Source: Zygosaccharomyces rouxii
Lineage: Eukaryota > Ascomycota > Saccharomycetes > Saccharomycetales > Saccharomycetaceae
Length of the DNA stretch: 64,000 nucleotides
Direction: 5' to 3'
NCBI RefSeq assembly: GCF_000026365.1
Contig: NC_012996.1
Span: forward strand, 1,426,001 to 1,490,000
In this document: positions 48,383 to 57,871 of the stretch, piece after piece
Layout: each line of letters begins with the position of its first letter
Position numbering within the stretch: the first letter of the stretch is position 1
Position numbers and translations under genes: made by a program
Notes under the pieces: generated by a model
Databases searched by the model: none
The model's input: only the letters and a program-made list of their open reading frames with translations
Told to the model about the DNA's origin: nothing

Positions 48383-49666
48383 CTAAGATAGTCTTGTCCT
48401 GTTGCTCAGTGGACTGCTTATATCATTATCATAATTAGAGTCTATTAAACTTCGGTTCTTATCCTCGTGAGATCCATTAGTTTCAATACCATCAGCATTA
48501 TCCGCCGGCGATACTACTTCTTGAGAAAAATTTGGTGTGCCATCATTTTGTGGTATTCTTGAGATTTGTGGGGATTCGTGGATACCTTGATGATCATCAC
48601 TAATATTGTTACTATTATTAATATTTTGTCGAAATTTTTTAGGTGTTGTGTAGCCGTGTAATGACCCCTCTTCTCCGTATTCGTAGTTATCCAGCTCTGT
48701 GGTCTTACGCTTTGCTGGCGATCGTCTGTTTGTCGGGTATGCCTCTTGATGTCGTACTTCTGCTTCCTCCTGTACCATCTCTTGTCCATCCTCATGTTTT
48801 CCTGTCTCCTCTTCTTTCTCTTCTTCTTCTTCTTCATCTTCTTCCTCTGCTTCATCTTCTTCCTCGTCATCCTCTTCTTCTTCATCATCTTCTTCTTCTC
48901 TATCTTCTCCATCAAATTTTAAACCCTCCACATAATCTTCATCTTCTTCGTCATCTTCTTCGTCACAATCTAATATGCTACCACCATATGCTTCCATATC
49001 AAAATGATCATCTCGATGACTTCCAGGTCCAAAATCTACGTCATCATCAACAACTTCTTCATCTTCATCAAATGCAAAATTTACACTCATAAGACTATCA
49101 ATTTGTGCAATTAGTGGAGCTAACGAAGTATCAGCCTTTTCATCCACCCATGGTATTCTAGTTAAGGAAACATCTTCTTGATCCAATCCATTTAAACTGT
49201 TATTTTCACCACGACTAGCATCTTTTTCCTCTTTTTTAGTGTATGTTCCCCAGGCTGTTGAAACCATGCAGCACGAATTCATTGCATTCACAAATTTTGA
49301 TAATTCATTAACTTTGTAGTATTTTAAGGGATCATAACATAATTCGCATATACGCCTCATGGTGAATGGATACTGTCCATTTGCAGAGAAATTTGAATCC
49401 AAATGTGCCGCTAATTTTGACAGTCGTTTTTGCAATTCAACTGAAGTCTCCTGTGGCATCGAGAAAATTCGTTCCGGTATCGCAATAGTCATATGTGGTA
49501 TTAGGTCTTTCATAACTAGGCGCGCATCGCTTTTCTCGAAGATTTCTAAATCTTGATCCTCAACTACTTTGTGTAAGAATTCGTAAAGTTCCTTCGACTC
49601 GATTCCCATCATATTATGATCGACATCACCGACACTGGGCCCCTCTTGTCGTATGGAAGTGGTCAT
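48383..49666 (-). CDS. PSY4: PP4 phosphatase regulatory subunit Psy4 (PPP4R2)
   Basis: Psy4 is the R2-type regulator of the Pph3-Psy2 phosphatase, which dephosphorylates gamma-H2A after DNA damage. The ATG at 49666 gives 427 residues (441 in S. cerevisiae). The N-terminal PPP4R2 domain covers about residues 15-150, with IPERIFSMPQETSVELQKRL, QYPFTMRRICELCYDPLKYY and KVNELSKFVNAMNSC. The middle (about 200-300) is a long Asp/Glu tract of the family. The C-terminal part is Asn/Ser-rich with basic stretches such as NRRSPAKRKT, possibly a nuclear signal. It converges with COR1. Confidence 0.93.
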   Translation of the reverse strand: MTTSIRQEGPSVGDVDHNMMGIESKELYEFLHKVVEDQDLEIFEKSDARLVMKDLIPHMTIAIPERIFSMPQETSVELQKRLSKLAAHLDSNFSANGQYPFTMRRICELCYDPLKYYKVNELSKFVNAMNSCCMVSTAWGTYTKKEEKDASRGENNSLNGLDQEDVSLTRIPWVDEKADTSLAPLIAQIDSLMSVNFAFDEDEEVVDDDVDFGPGSHRDDHFDMEAYGGSILDCDEEDDEEDEDYVEGLKFDGEDREEEDDEEEEDDEEEDEAEEEDEEEEEEKEEETGKHEDGQEMVQEEAEVRHQEAYPTNRRSPAKRKTTELDNYEYGEEGSLHGYTTPKKFRQNINNSNNISDDHQGIHESPQISRIPQNDGTPNFSQEVVSPADNADGIETNGSHEDKNRSLIDSNYDNDISSPLSNRTRLS

Positions 49667-50079
49667 CTTCAATGATATGAACTTCTTATCTTTTTAACGC
49701 TTTCTTCCACTCTGGATAAGTCAAATTATTGGAAGAAGATATATATTTGAGCAGGAGGAGTGTAAAGTATAGTAATGGCAATAAATAGTGCAATCCGGCA
49801 GTAGACCAGCTCTATATCGGTTTGGCACTTGTTATTCTTCTATAGTTTGAAGCAGTGTTCGAACTCATCGAGCTGCGCGTCTTGTTCTTATTTTTTTTTC
49901 TCTCTCTTCTTCAACTCCAACTTCATACAAAAAATTTTCAGATATTTCGACTGATCAACTACAAGGAAAAGGTGTATAAAGTCGGTTCAGTGTCTTTTTT
50001 GTCAATTGACAGTGTGTTAATCCTTTTTTCTGAATATTAATTACCCCTTTCCCCATCTCCCTCACCCCCGGTAGTAGTC
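49667..50079. other. Divergent promoter between PSY4 and RSM7
   Basis: This is 413 bp with no open frame of interest. T-runs (for example 49891-49900) and pyrimidine-rich DNA precede RSM7. A GTCAATTGAC palindrome (50000-50009) is present. No known site was assigned. Confidence 0.4.
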
Positions 50080-50868
50080 ATGTTGAGGTTTAGCAGCAAG
50101 GGTTTACAGACGATAGCTAGAAGCAGTCGGGTATGTTGTGCTCCATCGAGATTAGCGGTACCATTAACGACAATGAGGTGGCAGAGTAACCCCTCTCATG
50201 CTGCCAGTGGCACTGGTAGCGTCAACGAATCCTTGAGTGATGAAAAAGTGGATGAGTGGTTAGAAGCTATTAAATCGTTAAAGGCAGAGTTTTCAGAGCA
50301 GGAATTTTTACCAGAGACTTCTTTAGCACCACCTGGACAGTCAAGAATTGACATGTCCCAACAGATTTCATCATTGGAAACCAAATTTGAACCTTCACCT
50401 GAACAAATCGAAGAAGTAGAAAGACTGAAGACAACACCATTACCAGAACGTAGAGATCCAGTTGTGGAACATGTGGTTAATATGATTATGAGACATGGTA
50501 AAAAGCAAAGAGCAGAAACGATTCTATCAAGAGCTCTTTATTTGGTGTTCTGTCAAACTCGTCAAGATCCAGTGGAAGTATTAAAAAAGTCGTTGGATGA
50601 TTTAGCACCATTAATGGTGGTCAAAACATTTAATACAGGTGTTGCTAAAGCCGCGGTGATACCTGTGCCACTAAATCAAAGGCAAAGAAATCGTATAGCA
50701 TGGAAATGGATTGTGGAAGGTGCCGACAAACGTACTTCTTGTGACTTTTCCGTTCGCCTTGGTGAAGAACTAGTAGCTGTCTACAGAGGTAAATCTACTG
50801 GATTTGACAAAAGAGACCAAATGCATAAGACTGCAATCACACACAGAGCTTATATCAAACTAAAATGA
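50080..50868 (+). CDS. RSM7: Mitochondrial ribosomal protein S7 (Rsm7)
   Basis: Rsm7 is the mitochondrial uS7, a head protein of the small subunit that binds 15S rRNA. The 262-residue product has a basic presequence ([20 protein letters not shown]), a divergent N-terminal extension and then the S7 domain from about residue 120. Visible blocks are [32 protein letters not shown], and [20 protein letters not shown]. The end is [15 protein letters not shown]. In S. cerevisiae it is YJR113C. It converges with the VanZ-like gene (51 bp between stops). Confidence 0.95.
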   Translation: MLRFSSKGLQTIARSSRVCCAPSRLAVPLTTMRWQSNPSHAASGTGSVNESLSDEKVDEWLEAIKSLKAEFSEQEFLPETSLAPPGQSRIDMSQQISSLETKFEPSPEQIEEVERLKTTPLPERRDPVVEHVVNMIMRHGKKQRAETILSRALYLVFCQTRQDPVEVLKKSLDDLAPLMVVKTFNTGVAKAAVIPVPLNQRQRNRIAWKWIVEGADKRTSCDFSVRLGEELVAVYRGKSTGFDKRDQMHKTAITHRAYIKLK

Positions 50869-50919
50869 GATGGGAAAATAATATAATTACTTGTATATAC
50901 AATTTAGTATTTCTTCAAT

Positions 50920-51414
50920 TCACTCATGTTTATACGCAATTGCAATACCCAAAAGACTACCCAAGACGTTGTAAACCATATCCAAAGGATCGAAAGTTCT
51001 CCTGCCGCCAGATAACTGCCTTTGTAGAAATTCACTTGTAATTGCAGCGCTGATACATACAACAAGAGCCAGTGTAAACTTACTAACTTTCAAACATCTA
51101 TAATTTTGTTCGGCATAATCAGTACCGTATTCATTGTCATTATCCACATTGAACAGACGTCCTAAGGGAAATTTGATCACTCTGTTCACAATGAGACGAC
51201 AGAATAACCACGATTCAATACAAAATGCAAGGAAATGAACCAGTTTGTCATGCAATTGAACGACTTCAGCAATAATGTTGTCCGTAACCACGCCGAAGGT
51301 AAAGACACAGCAGAGAACTGCTGCAAAAGACACAAAAGTACTTCCAACGAATCTCAAACGGTAATTGCATAACGACAAGCAGATGCAATATGGTATGAAT
51401 GAGTACTTTAGCTG
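50920..51414 (-). CDS. VanZ-like small membrane protein, exon 2 (YJR112W-A type)
   Basis: The open frame from 51414 to the stop at 50920 encodes 164 residues but contains no ATG before residue 145, so an upstream exon must supply the start. It opens exactly at a TTTAG acceptor (TAG at 51415-51417 is an in-frame stop), with TACTAAC at 51455-51461. The protein has three to four hydrophobic segments and VanZ-family traits: LHDKLVHFLAFCIESWLFCR, and SEFLQRQLSGGRRTFDPLDM before a final helix. S. cerevisiae YJR112W-A, between NNF1 and RSM7, is also intron-containing and of unknown function. The first exon is unresolved. Confidence 0.78.
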   Translation of the reverse strand, partial: QLKYSFIPYCICLSLCNYRLRFVGSTFVSFAAVLCCVFTFGVVTDNIIAEVVQLHDKLVHFLAFCIESWLFCRLIVNRVIKFPLGRLFNVDNDNEYGTDYAEQNYRCLKVSKFTLALVVCISAAITSEFLQRQLSGGRRTFDPLDMVYNVLGSLLGIAIAYKHE

Positions 51415-51461
51415 CTAAAGGTCGGTTGAATAGCGGTATATGATTGATTCACCAGTTAGTA
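51415..51461 (-). other. 3' part of an intron before the VanZ-like gene
   Basis: The branch site TACTAAC (complement of 51455-51461) lies about 40 nt before the acceptor TTTAG (51415-51419). The donor and exon 1 are not certain. The best candidate is an ATG at 51585-51587 directly followed by GTATTA, an unusual donor. EDE1 starts only 45 bp away on the other strand, so space for exon 1 is tight. Confidence 0.65.
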
Positions 51462-51631
51462 AATACTCTTGATCAGGAACTTTGATCACAACCTACGGGA
51501 CAGCCCTTTAAACCAATATGGGCTCCTATTTTGCCATAAAGGATCAGAACAGGAGTAATACACACTTTACTACAGAGGTAATACCATCAATCGATAGATT
51601 TTCAATACGAGATTACATATCGATATCGATT

Positions 51632-54600
51632 ATGAGTGGTAGTGGAAGCATTGTATTTCGAACGCCATTGCAGCCGGATGAGAATACTTTCTATAGTCAA
51701 CAATTCCGCCGGCTCGATAGAGAAGATTTGGGTATTGTTACAGGTGAATCTGTAAAGCCATTGTTTGCAGCATCTGGATTGTCAGCATCATCGTTATCGC
51801 AAATATGGGCTGCTGTGGATACGGATAACAAGGGGTTTCTAAACCATACAGAGTTTTCTGCAGCATTGAGAATGATTTCACATTTGCAGCAGAGACCAAA
51901 TTTACCTGTTACACCAGCGCTTTACGAAACACCTTCTGGCAGATTACCAGTACTTGGTGGGGGTAATGTTAGTGGTTCCAACACATCAACACCCTTGGCA
52001 GCAGGTGCAACAATGGCTGGTAACAATGAAAATGCGGCTTCACCAGTGGCAACTTCACCAATTCGTGCGACTTCTTCCAATCTTTCAGCGATTCCACTAA
52101 TTCCTCACCAAGATGTGGCAAAATTTTCTCAACTTTATGATAGAACTGCCATGGGAACTCCTGCTTTACCGGGTGATAAGGCAAAGGAAATCTTTATGAA
52201 GGCAAGGTTACCAACAAATACGTTAGGGGAAATTTGGGCTTTATGTGATAGGAATGCTTCTGGTTCATTGAGCAAGCAGGAATTTGTTATGGCCATGTAT
52301 TTGATTCAATTGAGCATGTCAAGACATCCATCTGTGACACCGTTGCCTGGTAGCTTACCCAACCAACTATGGAACTCAATCAACACAGCAACGACTTCTT
52401 CCAATGTACCAAACACTACCGTTGCCAGTCCTAGCAGTGGGACAGCACCAATAAGCGCTAATTCCACGGGTAAACCTTTGTCTAGGCAAAATACCTTACA
52501 AAGATTGTCCAGTGGTGTCTTTACCAGCGCTTCCACGGATTGGTCTTTAGGCTTTGATAAAAAAAGACAATTTGATGCTATCTTTGATAGTTTGGATAAA
52601 AACCATACTGGTTCATTGGGGGCAGCTGTGCTTGTTAATTTTTTTCTTTCTTCAAGACTCAGTCAGGAGACTCTGGCTAGTGTTTGGGATTTGGCTGACA
52701 TTCACAATAATGCAGAATTTACCAAAGTGGAATTCGCAATTGCCATGTTTTTGATTCAAAAGAAAAACGCAGGTGTAGAACTACCAGATGTAATTCCAGA
52801 TCAACTCTTACATTCACCAGCATTGGGTCTCTTCCCCAATCAGCAAGGTGGTATTGCATTGCCTCCAAGAGAATCTAAACCTTCTTTTGCAGAGTCTCAA
52901 CAGGCACCAGTTCAAGTACGTCAAAACTCTAATAATGGATCTTTAAACGATCTCTTGGCACTAAACCACTCCTTTACTTCACCACCACCTCCACAACAGC
53001 CAGCTCCGCGTCAAACTTCAAGCTTTTCCCGTGACTCTACTGGTGGTTCTATACCAATCAATAGTTACGGCCATGCTGCTGCTGCTGGCGGTGGTATGAC
53101 TAGAAATTATACACCACAAGCAGATTTGGGACAAAATGTGATTAGAGAAGAAGCAGAAGAGAGTTCTCATCCTTACCGTCAACAAACTGTGCAACCTAGA
53201 AATATGGCTCCCCAATCACCACAACGGGGATCTGTCTCAGGGCTACCACAAGTGGGCGGTTATGGATCGCAAAGCATGCCTACCTCCAATGTGGCTCATG
53301 GTGTTAATGCCGGCGGTCTATCTAAAAATAACGATTTGTATGCCGATGCAGAAGCCTCTGCTCAACTTTCCAACGCTACCACTGAAGTGGCTAACTTGTC
53401 CAACCAAGTTAATTCTTTGACTAAGCAGGCAGCTATCACTTCCGATAAAAAGACTAGAGCAGCTCAAGAATTAGAGAGAGTCAATGCGACAAAAACTTCC
53501 ATTGAAAGTAAACTGCAAAGTTTGAGAAGCTCTCATGAACAGAATGTGAAAGAAGCTGAAGAGTTGGAAGCAAAGTTAACAGAAGCAAACAAAGAGACAG
53601 CAGCTCTTGAACAGCAGCTAACTGTCACTGAGGGCAATTACCATGCGGTGGAATCTAAGGTCACTGAATTGACTCAAACATATGAGGAAGCTCAACAAAA
53701 AAACCATCAGCTAAAAACTCAGATCTCTAATTTGAACGCCATGTCTTCCACTTTGCAAGCACAACTGGCTGAAAAGCAACGTCAAGTTAAACAAGAGAGA
53801 TCCATGGTGGACGTTAACAGTAAACAAATGGAATTGAATCAATTCACTGTGGCTAATTTCGAAAATGAAATTCAAGGTCTTGGTGAGAAATTACAAGTAT
53901 ACTTGAGCAAACGTAAGGAATTAAATGATTACCAAAGGACTGTTGAACAACAACATGGTCAACTCCAAACTAAATACCAACAATTGGAAACAAAAAACCA
54001 AGATTTGGCTACCCGTGGTCAGGATTTAGAAAAGCGTAGAAAGGCACTCAAAGAACAAGAAAAGGCTTACCAACAACAATCTGCCCAGTTACAAGCTATG
54101 TTTGATGACTTGAACAAGAAAAGAGCTGCACATAGTAAAGCCTTAGCTTCTGGCTTTGATAGTGGTGCTGGTGCTGGTGCTGGTACTCGTTCTGGTACTA
54201 GTACTGGTACTGGTGTCGGTGCTGGTGTTGGTGCTGGAATTGCTGCCGGTCTTGCTGCTGGTGTTGGAGGTGCGGCTGCTCATGGTGTCAGCTCTGCTAA
54301 CAGATCTCCACAATTCAATGAAGCGGTGGCGCCTGGTTCTAGAAATATCAGAGCTGATCCTGGTGTTAACCCTGGTGTTACTCCTGGAGCAAGTGGTGCT
54401 ACCCATGAGGATGATGTTTCTAAGTTTGTAGAAGCAACTGTTGCCAACTCAAAGTTAGGGGGTGGTGAGGATGAAGATCGTCCTGAAAGTGATGTATTCG
54501 ACAAGGATATCCCTACTGTGGGCTCTCAGACTGAGGCAGATGATGAATTTGAAACTCGCAGAGCTCAGGATAGGACTGAAAATTTCACAGATCGTTTTGA

Positions 54601-55885
54601 AGGTGATTTGAACGAGTACGGTATCCCAAGAACACAGTCTTTGACTTCTTCTGTTGCCAACAATGCTCCTCAATCTGTGGTAGATGATGTGGAGATTCCA
54701 GACAACTTTCAAGATAACACCACTACCAGAGCCATTGGTGGTGAAAGGGATTCAGCAATGCCTGGTCAATGGGGTGGCTCTGCACCCGCTAGTGGTGGAG
54801 TTCCAGAAGCTCCTGCTTCAAGCCATCAAGAATATGGCAGTAGTAGAGGTAGTGGTTCTATTGAAAACTTGACCCAAAGAGGTTCTCAAGATAGATCCGC
54901 TACTGCTGGTGAAAAAGACCTTCGTGAAAAATATGGTAACATTGACGACGAATTCCCACCTATCCAGGAGTTGAATGTGAATGAAAGTGATACTTCTTCT
55001 GACGATGAGGTATTCCAAGACACTAAAGAAGATACTGGTCCGGCTTCTAATGCTGCGCTTCAAGGAAGAAGTCACCCTAACTCTCAGGTGAGACAAGCTG
55101 CTGCTCCCCCTGGTGAATCTTCTTCAAGAGGTGGGGAAACTTCATTACAAGGCAGTCAGCCATCTTTACTTGGTGATGAAGTTTATGCCTCCAATGGTCC
55201 AACTCCAGGTATGTACCAGACAGGTGGTGTTGGTCAAAAAGGTCCAAGTACAACTAACTCATCTGCATTTGACCATAGATTTTCATCATATTCTCCTTTA
55301 CCTTCTGGTGCTGCCCATAACTCTGTTCCTGCGCCTACTGGGTACCGTGATGAGTTCGACGATGAGTTTGCTGGTTTAGAGCAAGCTAACGAGGAAGCAC
55401 CTGAATCTCCTGATTCTATATATGAATCAAAGCCTAATGAAGGATCTATGGAAGATTTTGAGAAAATTGAACACAAAGATCTAGATGATGAATTAAACCA
55501 AAATGTCCCTACGGGTACCAATACATCAAGCTCTAGACAACCTAGAAGCCCCGATGGCATCAGCAACGACGAGTGGGATGAAATCTTTGCAGGCTTTGGA
55601 AACTCGAAACCATCGAGCGGTGAAGGTAGACTTGATACTAGTGCTGTTTCTGGTGTTGGTCATGATGTTGGTCATGGTGCCCATGTGGAGAGTCCAATGC
55701 CTTCAGGAAATGCTTCTAAAAAAGTGGAGCCACCTGTTAACCGCGGAATTGCTACTACTCCAAGATCCCTAGCTGTGGAGGAACTAAGTGGGATGGGTTT
55801 CACTGAACAAGAAGCAGTAGATGCCTTAGAAAGATGCAAGTGGGATTTGGAAGCTGCAACAAATTACCTACTTGACAGTGCTTGA
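51632..55885 (+). CDS. EDE1: Endocytic scaffold Ede1 (Eps15-like)
   Basis: Ede1 starts endocytic sites at the plasma membrane. The ATG at 51632 was chosen (MSGSGSIVFRTPLQ) because homologues begin just before that motif; 38 more codons upstream are open. The 1417-residue product has three EH domains (about residues 18-85, 163-226 and 313-375) with EF-hand-like loops such as DTDNKGFLNHTEF and DRNASGSLSKQEF. A Pro/Gln-rich region is next, then a long coiled coil (about 576-836). A Gly-Ala/Ser-Thr low-complexity stretch lies around 845-885, followed by an acidic region. The C-terminal UBA domain (about 1380-1417) contains LSGMGFTEQEAVDALERCKW. Confidence 0.96.
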   Translation: MSGSGSIVFRTPLQPDENTFYSQQFRRLDREDLGIVTGESVKPLFAASGLSASSLSQIWAAVDTDNKGFLNHTEFSAALRMISHLQQRPNLPVTPALYETPSGRLPVLGGGNVSGSNTSTPLAAGATMAGNNENAASPVATSPIRATSSNLSAIPLIPHQDVAKFSQLYDRTAMGTPALPGDKAKEIFMKARLPTNTLGEIWALCDRNASGSLSKQEFVMAMYLIQLSMSRHPSVTPLPGSLPNQLWNSINTATTSSNVPNTTVASPSSGTAPISANSTGKPLSRQNTLQRLSSGVFTSASTDWSLGFDKKRQFDAIFDSLDKNHTGSLGAAVLVNFFLSSRLSQETLASVWDLADIHNNAEFTKVEFAIAMFLIQKKNAGVELPDVIPDQLLHSPALGLFPNQQGGIALPPRESKPSFAESQQAPVQVRQNSNNGSLNDLLALNHSFTSPPPPQQPAPRQTSSFSRDSTGGSIPINSYGHAAAAGGGMTRNYTPQADLGQNVIREEAEESSHPYRQQTVQPRNMAPQSPQRGSVSGLPQVGGYGSQSMPTSNVAHGVNAGGLSKNNDLYADAEASAQLSNATTEVANLSNQVNSLTKQAAITSDKKTRAAQELERVNATKTSIESKLQSLRSSHEQNVKEAEELEAKLTEANKETAALEQQLTVTEGNYHAVESKVTELTQTYEEAQQKNHQLKTQISNLNAMSSTLQAQLAEKQRQVKQERSMVDVNSKQMELNQFTVANFENEIQGLGEKLQVYLSKRKELNDYQRTVEQQHGQLQTKYQQLETKNQDLATRGQDLEKRRKALKEQEKAYQQQSAQLQAMFDDLNKKRAAHSKALASGFDSGAGAGAGTRSGTSTGTGVGAGVGAGIAAGLAAGVGGAAAHGVSSANRSPQFNEAVAPGSRNIRADPGVNPGVTPGASGATHEDDVSKFVEATVANSKLGGGEDEDRPESDVFDKDIPTVGSQTEADDEFETRRAQDRTENFTDRFEGDLNEYGIPRTQSLTSSVANNAPQSVVDDVEIPDNFQDNTTTRAIGGERDSAMPGQWGGSAPASGGVPEAPASSHQEYGSSRGSGSIENLTQRGSQDRSATAGEKDLREKYGNIDDEFPPIQELNVNESDTSSDDEVFQDTKEDTGPASNAALQGRSHPNSQVRQAAAPPGESSSRGGETSLQGSQPSLLGDEVYASNGPTPGMYQTGGVGQKGPSTTNSSAFDHRFSSYSPLPSGAAHNSVPAPTGYRDEFDDEFAGLEQANEEAPESPDSIYESKPNEGSMEDFEKIEHKDLDDELNQNVPTGTNTSSSRQPRSPDGISNDEWDEIFAGFGNSKPSSGEGRLDTSAVSGVGHDVGHGAHVESPMPSGNASKKVEPPVNRGIATTPRSLAVEELSGMGFTEQEAVDALERCKWDLEAATNYLLDSA
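54163..54285 (+). repeat. GGT-GCT microsatellite inside EDE1
   Basis: Repeats of GGTGCT, GGTACT and related hexamers encode Gly-Ala, Gly-Thr and Gly-Val dipeptides near residues 845-885 of Ede1. The tract is in frame and lies between the coiled coil and the acidic region. It is likely to vary in length between strains. Confidence 0.7.
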
Positions 55886-56062
55886 TATATATGACGAGAT
55901 TTTTGATTGTTTTATTTTTGTCGTTTTTCCTTTCTCCTTCCCATATCTTTTCAGTTTTCTTTGTATTCTACTTTGAGATGCTGTGTTTATGTGTAAAAGA
56001 GCCTTATATTTTTTGTATGTCCCAATTCATTATAACTTATGTTTTATTTCTTTTATATATGC

Positions 56063-56677
56063 TTACAATTCTTCCCTAAGTTCCAATAACATATCATTCA
56101 AACCTTGTACCAGGGTTTCATCCAATGGATTATTAACCGTTTGACCCACATATCTATCATACAATTGACTTAAATCTTTTCTATCAGAATCAATCGATGA
56201 TTCCAATTCTTGTAACTCCTTATCTAGATCTCGATTGACTCGATTCAATTTATGTAATCTTTGATCCAGCTGTTCCATCGTTTGTAGCCTTTGTGAATAT
56301 AAATTACACTCGATCAATTTACTACTTGATAATTCATCGATCGGGGTGCTCTTAGCATGATTTCCCTTCTCATCTCGTGGTAGTGTTCGTAGTCTTTCTC
56401 TAGCTTCCAATATCAATTCATCCAATTCATCTAATTTCACTTTAACGTTCCTCTCCCTCAGGATCTCTTCGAATTCTCTCCTACATATTTCAGTCCAAAA
56501 TTCAATCACTTGTGCCTGACAATTACTGAGATTGGTAGAACCTTCCCTTGTACTGGCATAATCCGGGAAGCATGAACTTACTATATCCCAATTCTGTAGT
56601 TTCGATATCGATTGTGTCAGTGCCTTGTGGAAAACTTGATTCAACCTCAGGTACCTAATCTTATCGTCCTTCGTCAT
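56063..56677 (-). CDS. NNF1: Kinetochore protein Nnf1 (MIND complex)
   Basis: Nnf1 is a subunit of the MIND (Mis12) complex joining inner and outer kinetochore. The 204-residue product (201 in S. cerevisiae YJR112W) has the conserved N-terminal helices IRYLRLNQVFHKALTQSISK and LQNWDIVSSCFPDYA. The following CQAQVIEFWTEICRREFEEI precedes a long coiled coil, with ELDELILEARERLRTLPRDE and RLHKLNRVNRDLDKELQELE. It converges with EDE1 (177 bp between stops) and is divergent from PXP2 (166 bp between starts). Confidence 0.93.
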   Translation of the reverse strand: MTKDDKIRYLRLNQVFHKALTQSISKLQNWDIVSSCFPDYASTREGSTNLSNCQAQVIEFWTEICRREFEEILRERNVKVKLDELDELILEARERLRTLPRDEKGNHAKSTPIDELSSSKLIECNLYSQRLQTMEQLDQRLHKLNRVNRDLDKELQELESSIDSDRKDLSQLYDRYVGQTVNNPLDETLVQGLNDMLLELREEL

Positions 56678-56701
56678 TAGTACTTTTGAGTTCCTTAATG
56701 A

Positions 56702-56715
56702 CTCATCTCATCTCA
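56702..56715 (-). promoter_or_regulatory. PAC-like repeat between divergent NNF1 and PXP2
   Basis: CTCATCTCATCTCA (on the other strand TGAGATGAGATGAG) lies 25-38 bp before NNF1 and 129-142 bp before PXP2. It is a match to the PAC core repeat. No clear RRPE partner is seen nearby, so function is uncertain. Confidence 0.35.
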
Positions 56716-56843
56716 GAGTTGGTCACTAATTGTCATGATTATCATCATTATTTTCCTGTTCTCGATTGACGGTATAAATTGAAAAATGTCAGCTAATGTT
56801 AAAGTAAAGCAAGTAACAGTGAGATGAAGTCCAATTCATCCTG

Positions 56844-57686
56844 ATGTATCAAATTCTTAACGCACAGAGGCTCGTTCAATTATCACAGTTTCATCCAAAT
56901 TTAAGGGACCTTTGGTATTTGGTGGCAGCTGTAACTTTCAGCGTTTGTAATCAACCTCAGGAAATTCCCAAACTCTATCATTATGCTCTGAGGTTACAGA
57001 GTGATGAACTTGGAAGGGGTAGGGATCCAGTGCCCATAGCCCATAGTACGTGCGAATTGGTTAGAACTGAATCCCATAAGCTGCGGTCATCCATTGATGA
57101 ACTGTATTCACAACCATCCTTACGACAAAGACAATTGACAATCAAGTTTAGAGAAGCTTTGTTGAAGGCAGGTCCACTAGCTGGTCTTCCGAAATCCATC
57201 AATGTTTTAAGTCAATTGAAAGATGTGACACCTACATCTCTATTGCCTGAAACTAAACCTATTGATCCGTGGAAAGCAGCCAAAGGTGATGAAAACGTTT
57301 GTCCTACTGCAAGGAGACAAGATTCACAGAGTCAAGAGGCTATTACTCAGAGAGGTTTGGAACACTGGAATCACCTGTATACCAAAGTTTCCACTAGAAT
57401 TGTTAACAATCTAAATTCCTCCTATCCGGACCTTTGGTATTACATCTTGGTTCACGTTTATGGTCCCATATTGTCCTATGACGAAATTTTATCTGCACAA
57501 GAGACAAGTCTGATGGTGATAGCTGCATTAGTTCCGCAAGATGTAAATCCACAATTGAAAGGACATTTGAAAGGTGCTATTAACGTTGGTTGCGATCCAG
57601 AGACTGTCGAAGCGGCAAGAAGCATGGCGGTTACGGTTTCCAAATGGTGTGGGGTTAACTGGAGATCAGAGGTGATTAAGTTGTAG
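56844..57686 (+). CDS. PXP2: Peroxisomal protein Pxp2-like, carboxymuconolactone-decarboxylase fold
   Basis: The 280-residue product corresponds to S. cerevisiae YJR111C (Pxp2), found in the peroxisomal matrix and related to the carboxymuconolactone decarboxylase/AhpD superfamily. Visible features are the N-terminal LRDLWYLVAAVTFSVCNQPQ, PKLYHYALRLQSDELGRGRD, and a C-terminal helical part with DEILSAQETSLMVIAALVPQ and LKGHLKGAINVGCDPETVEA, which fits the AhpD helix bundle. I do not see the CxxC pair of active AhpD enzymes. It ends in IKL, a weak type 1 peroxisomal signal. The biochemical reaction is unknown. Confidence 0.9.
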   Translation: MYQILNAQRLVQLSQFHPNLRDLWYLVAAVTFSVCNQPQEIPKLYHYALRLQSDELGRGRDPVPIAHSTCELVRTESHKLRSSIDELYSQPSLRQRQLTIKFREALLKAGPLAGLPKSINVLSQLKDVTPTSLLPETKPIDPWKAAKGDENVCPTARRQDSQSQEAITQRGLEHWNHLYTKVSTRIVNNLNSSYPDLWYYILVHVYGPILSYDEILSAQETSLMVIAALVPQDVNPQLKGHLKGAINVGCDPETVEAARSMAVTVSKWCGVNWRSEVIKL

Positions 57687-57871
57687 TGATCTTTATTTAA
57701 ATTCTTAACGAGAAATATCTTTGACTTTTTAGGCCTTTTTTATACCCTCTAAATAAATTGAAAAAAAAAAAAAAAAAATGCAGACAAAACTCCATTTGAA
57801 TATCCTAAAACTCATTCATCATGACTATAATTTTTTTATTTGCTTATTTTCATTATCATTGCGTAACTCTA

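Noticed and set aside
48514..49092. Lys-rich and Leu/His-rich open frames across PSY4
   Set aside because: Shadows of the Asp/Glu tract of PSY4 in other frames.
51518..51631. Extended N-terminus of EDE1 from ATG 51518
   Set aside because: The homologue starts just before the first EH domain (SIVFRTPL). The 38 extra residues look non-conserved and this stretch is also the intron/start area of the minus-strand VanZ-like gene.
54143..54431. Open frames opposite and out of frame with the EDE1 repeat
   Set aside because: They are the hexamer repeat read in other frames (poly Ser/Thr/Arg or Val/Leu).
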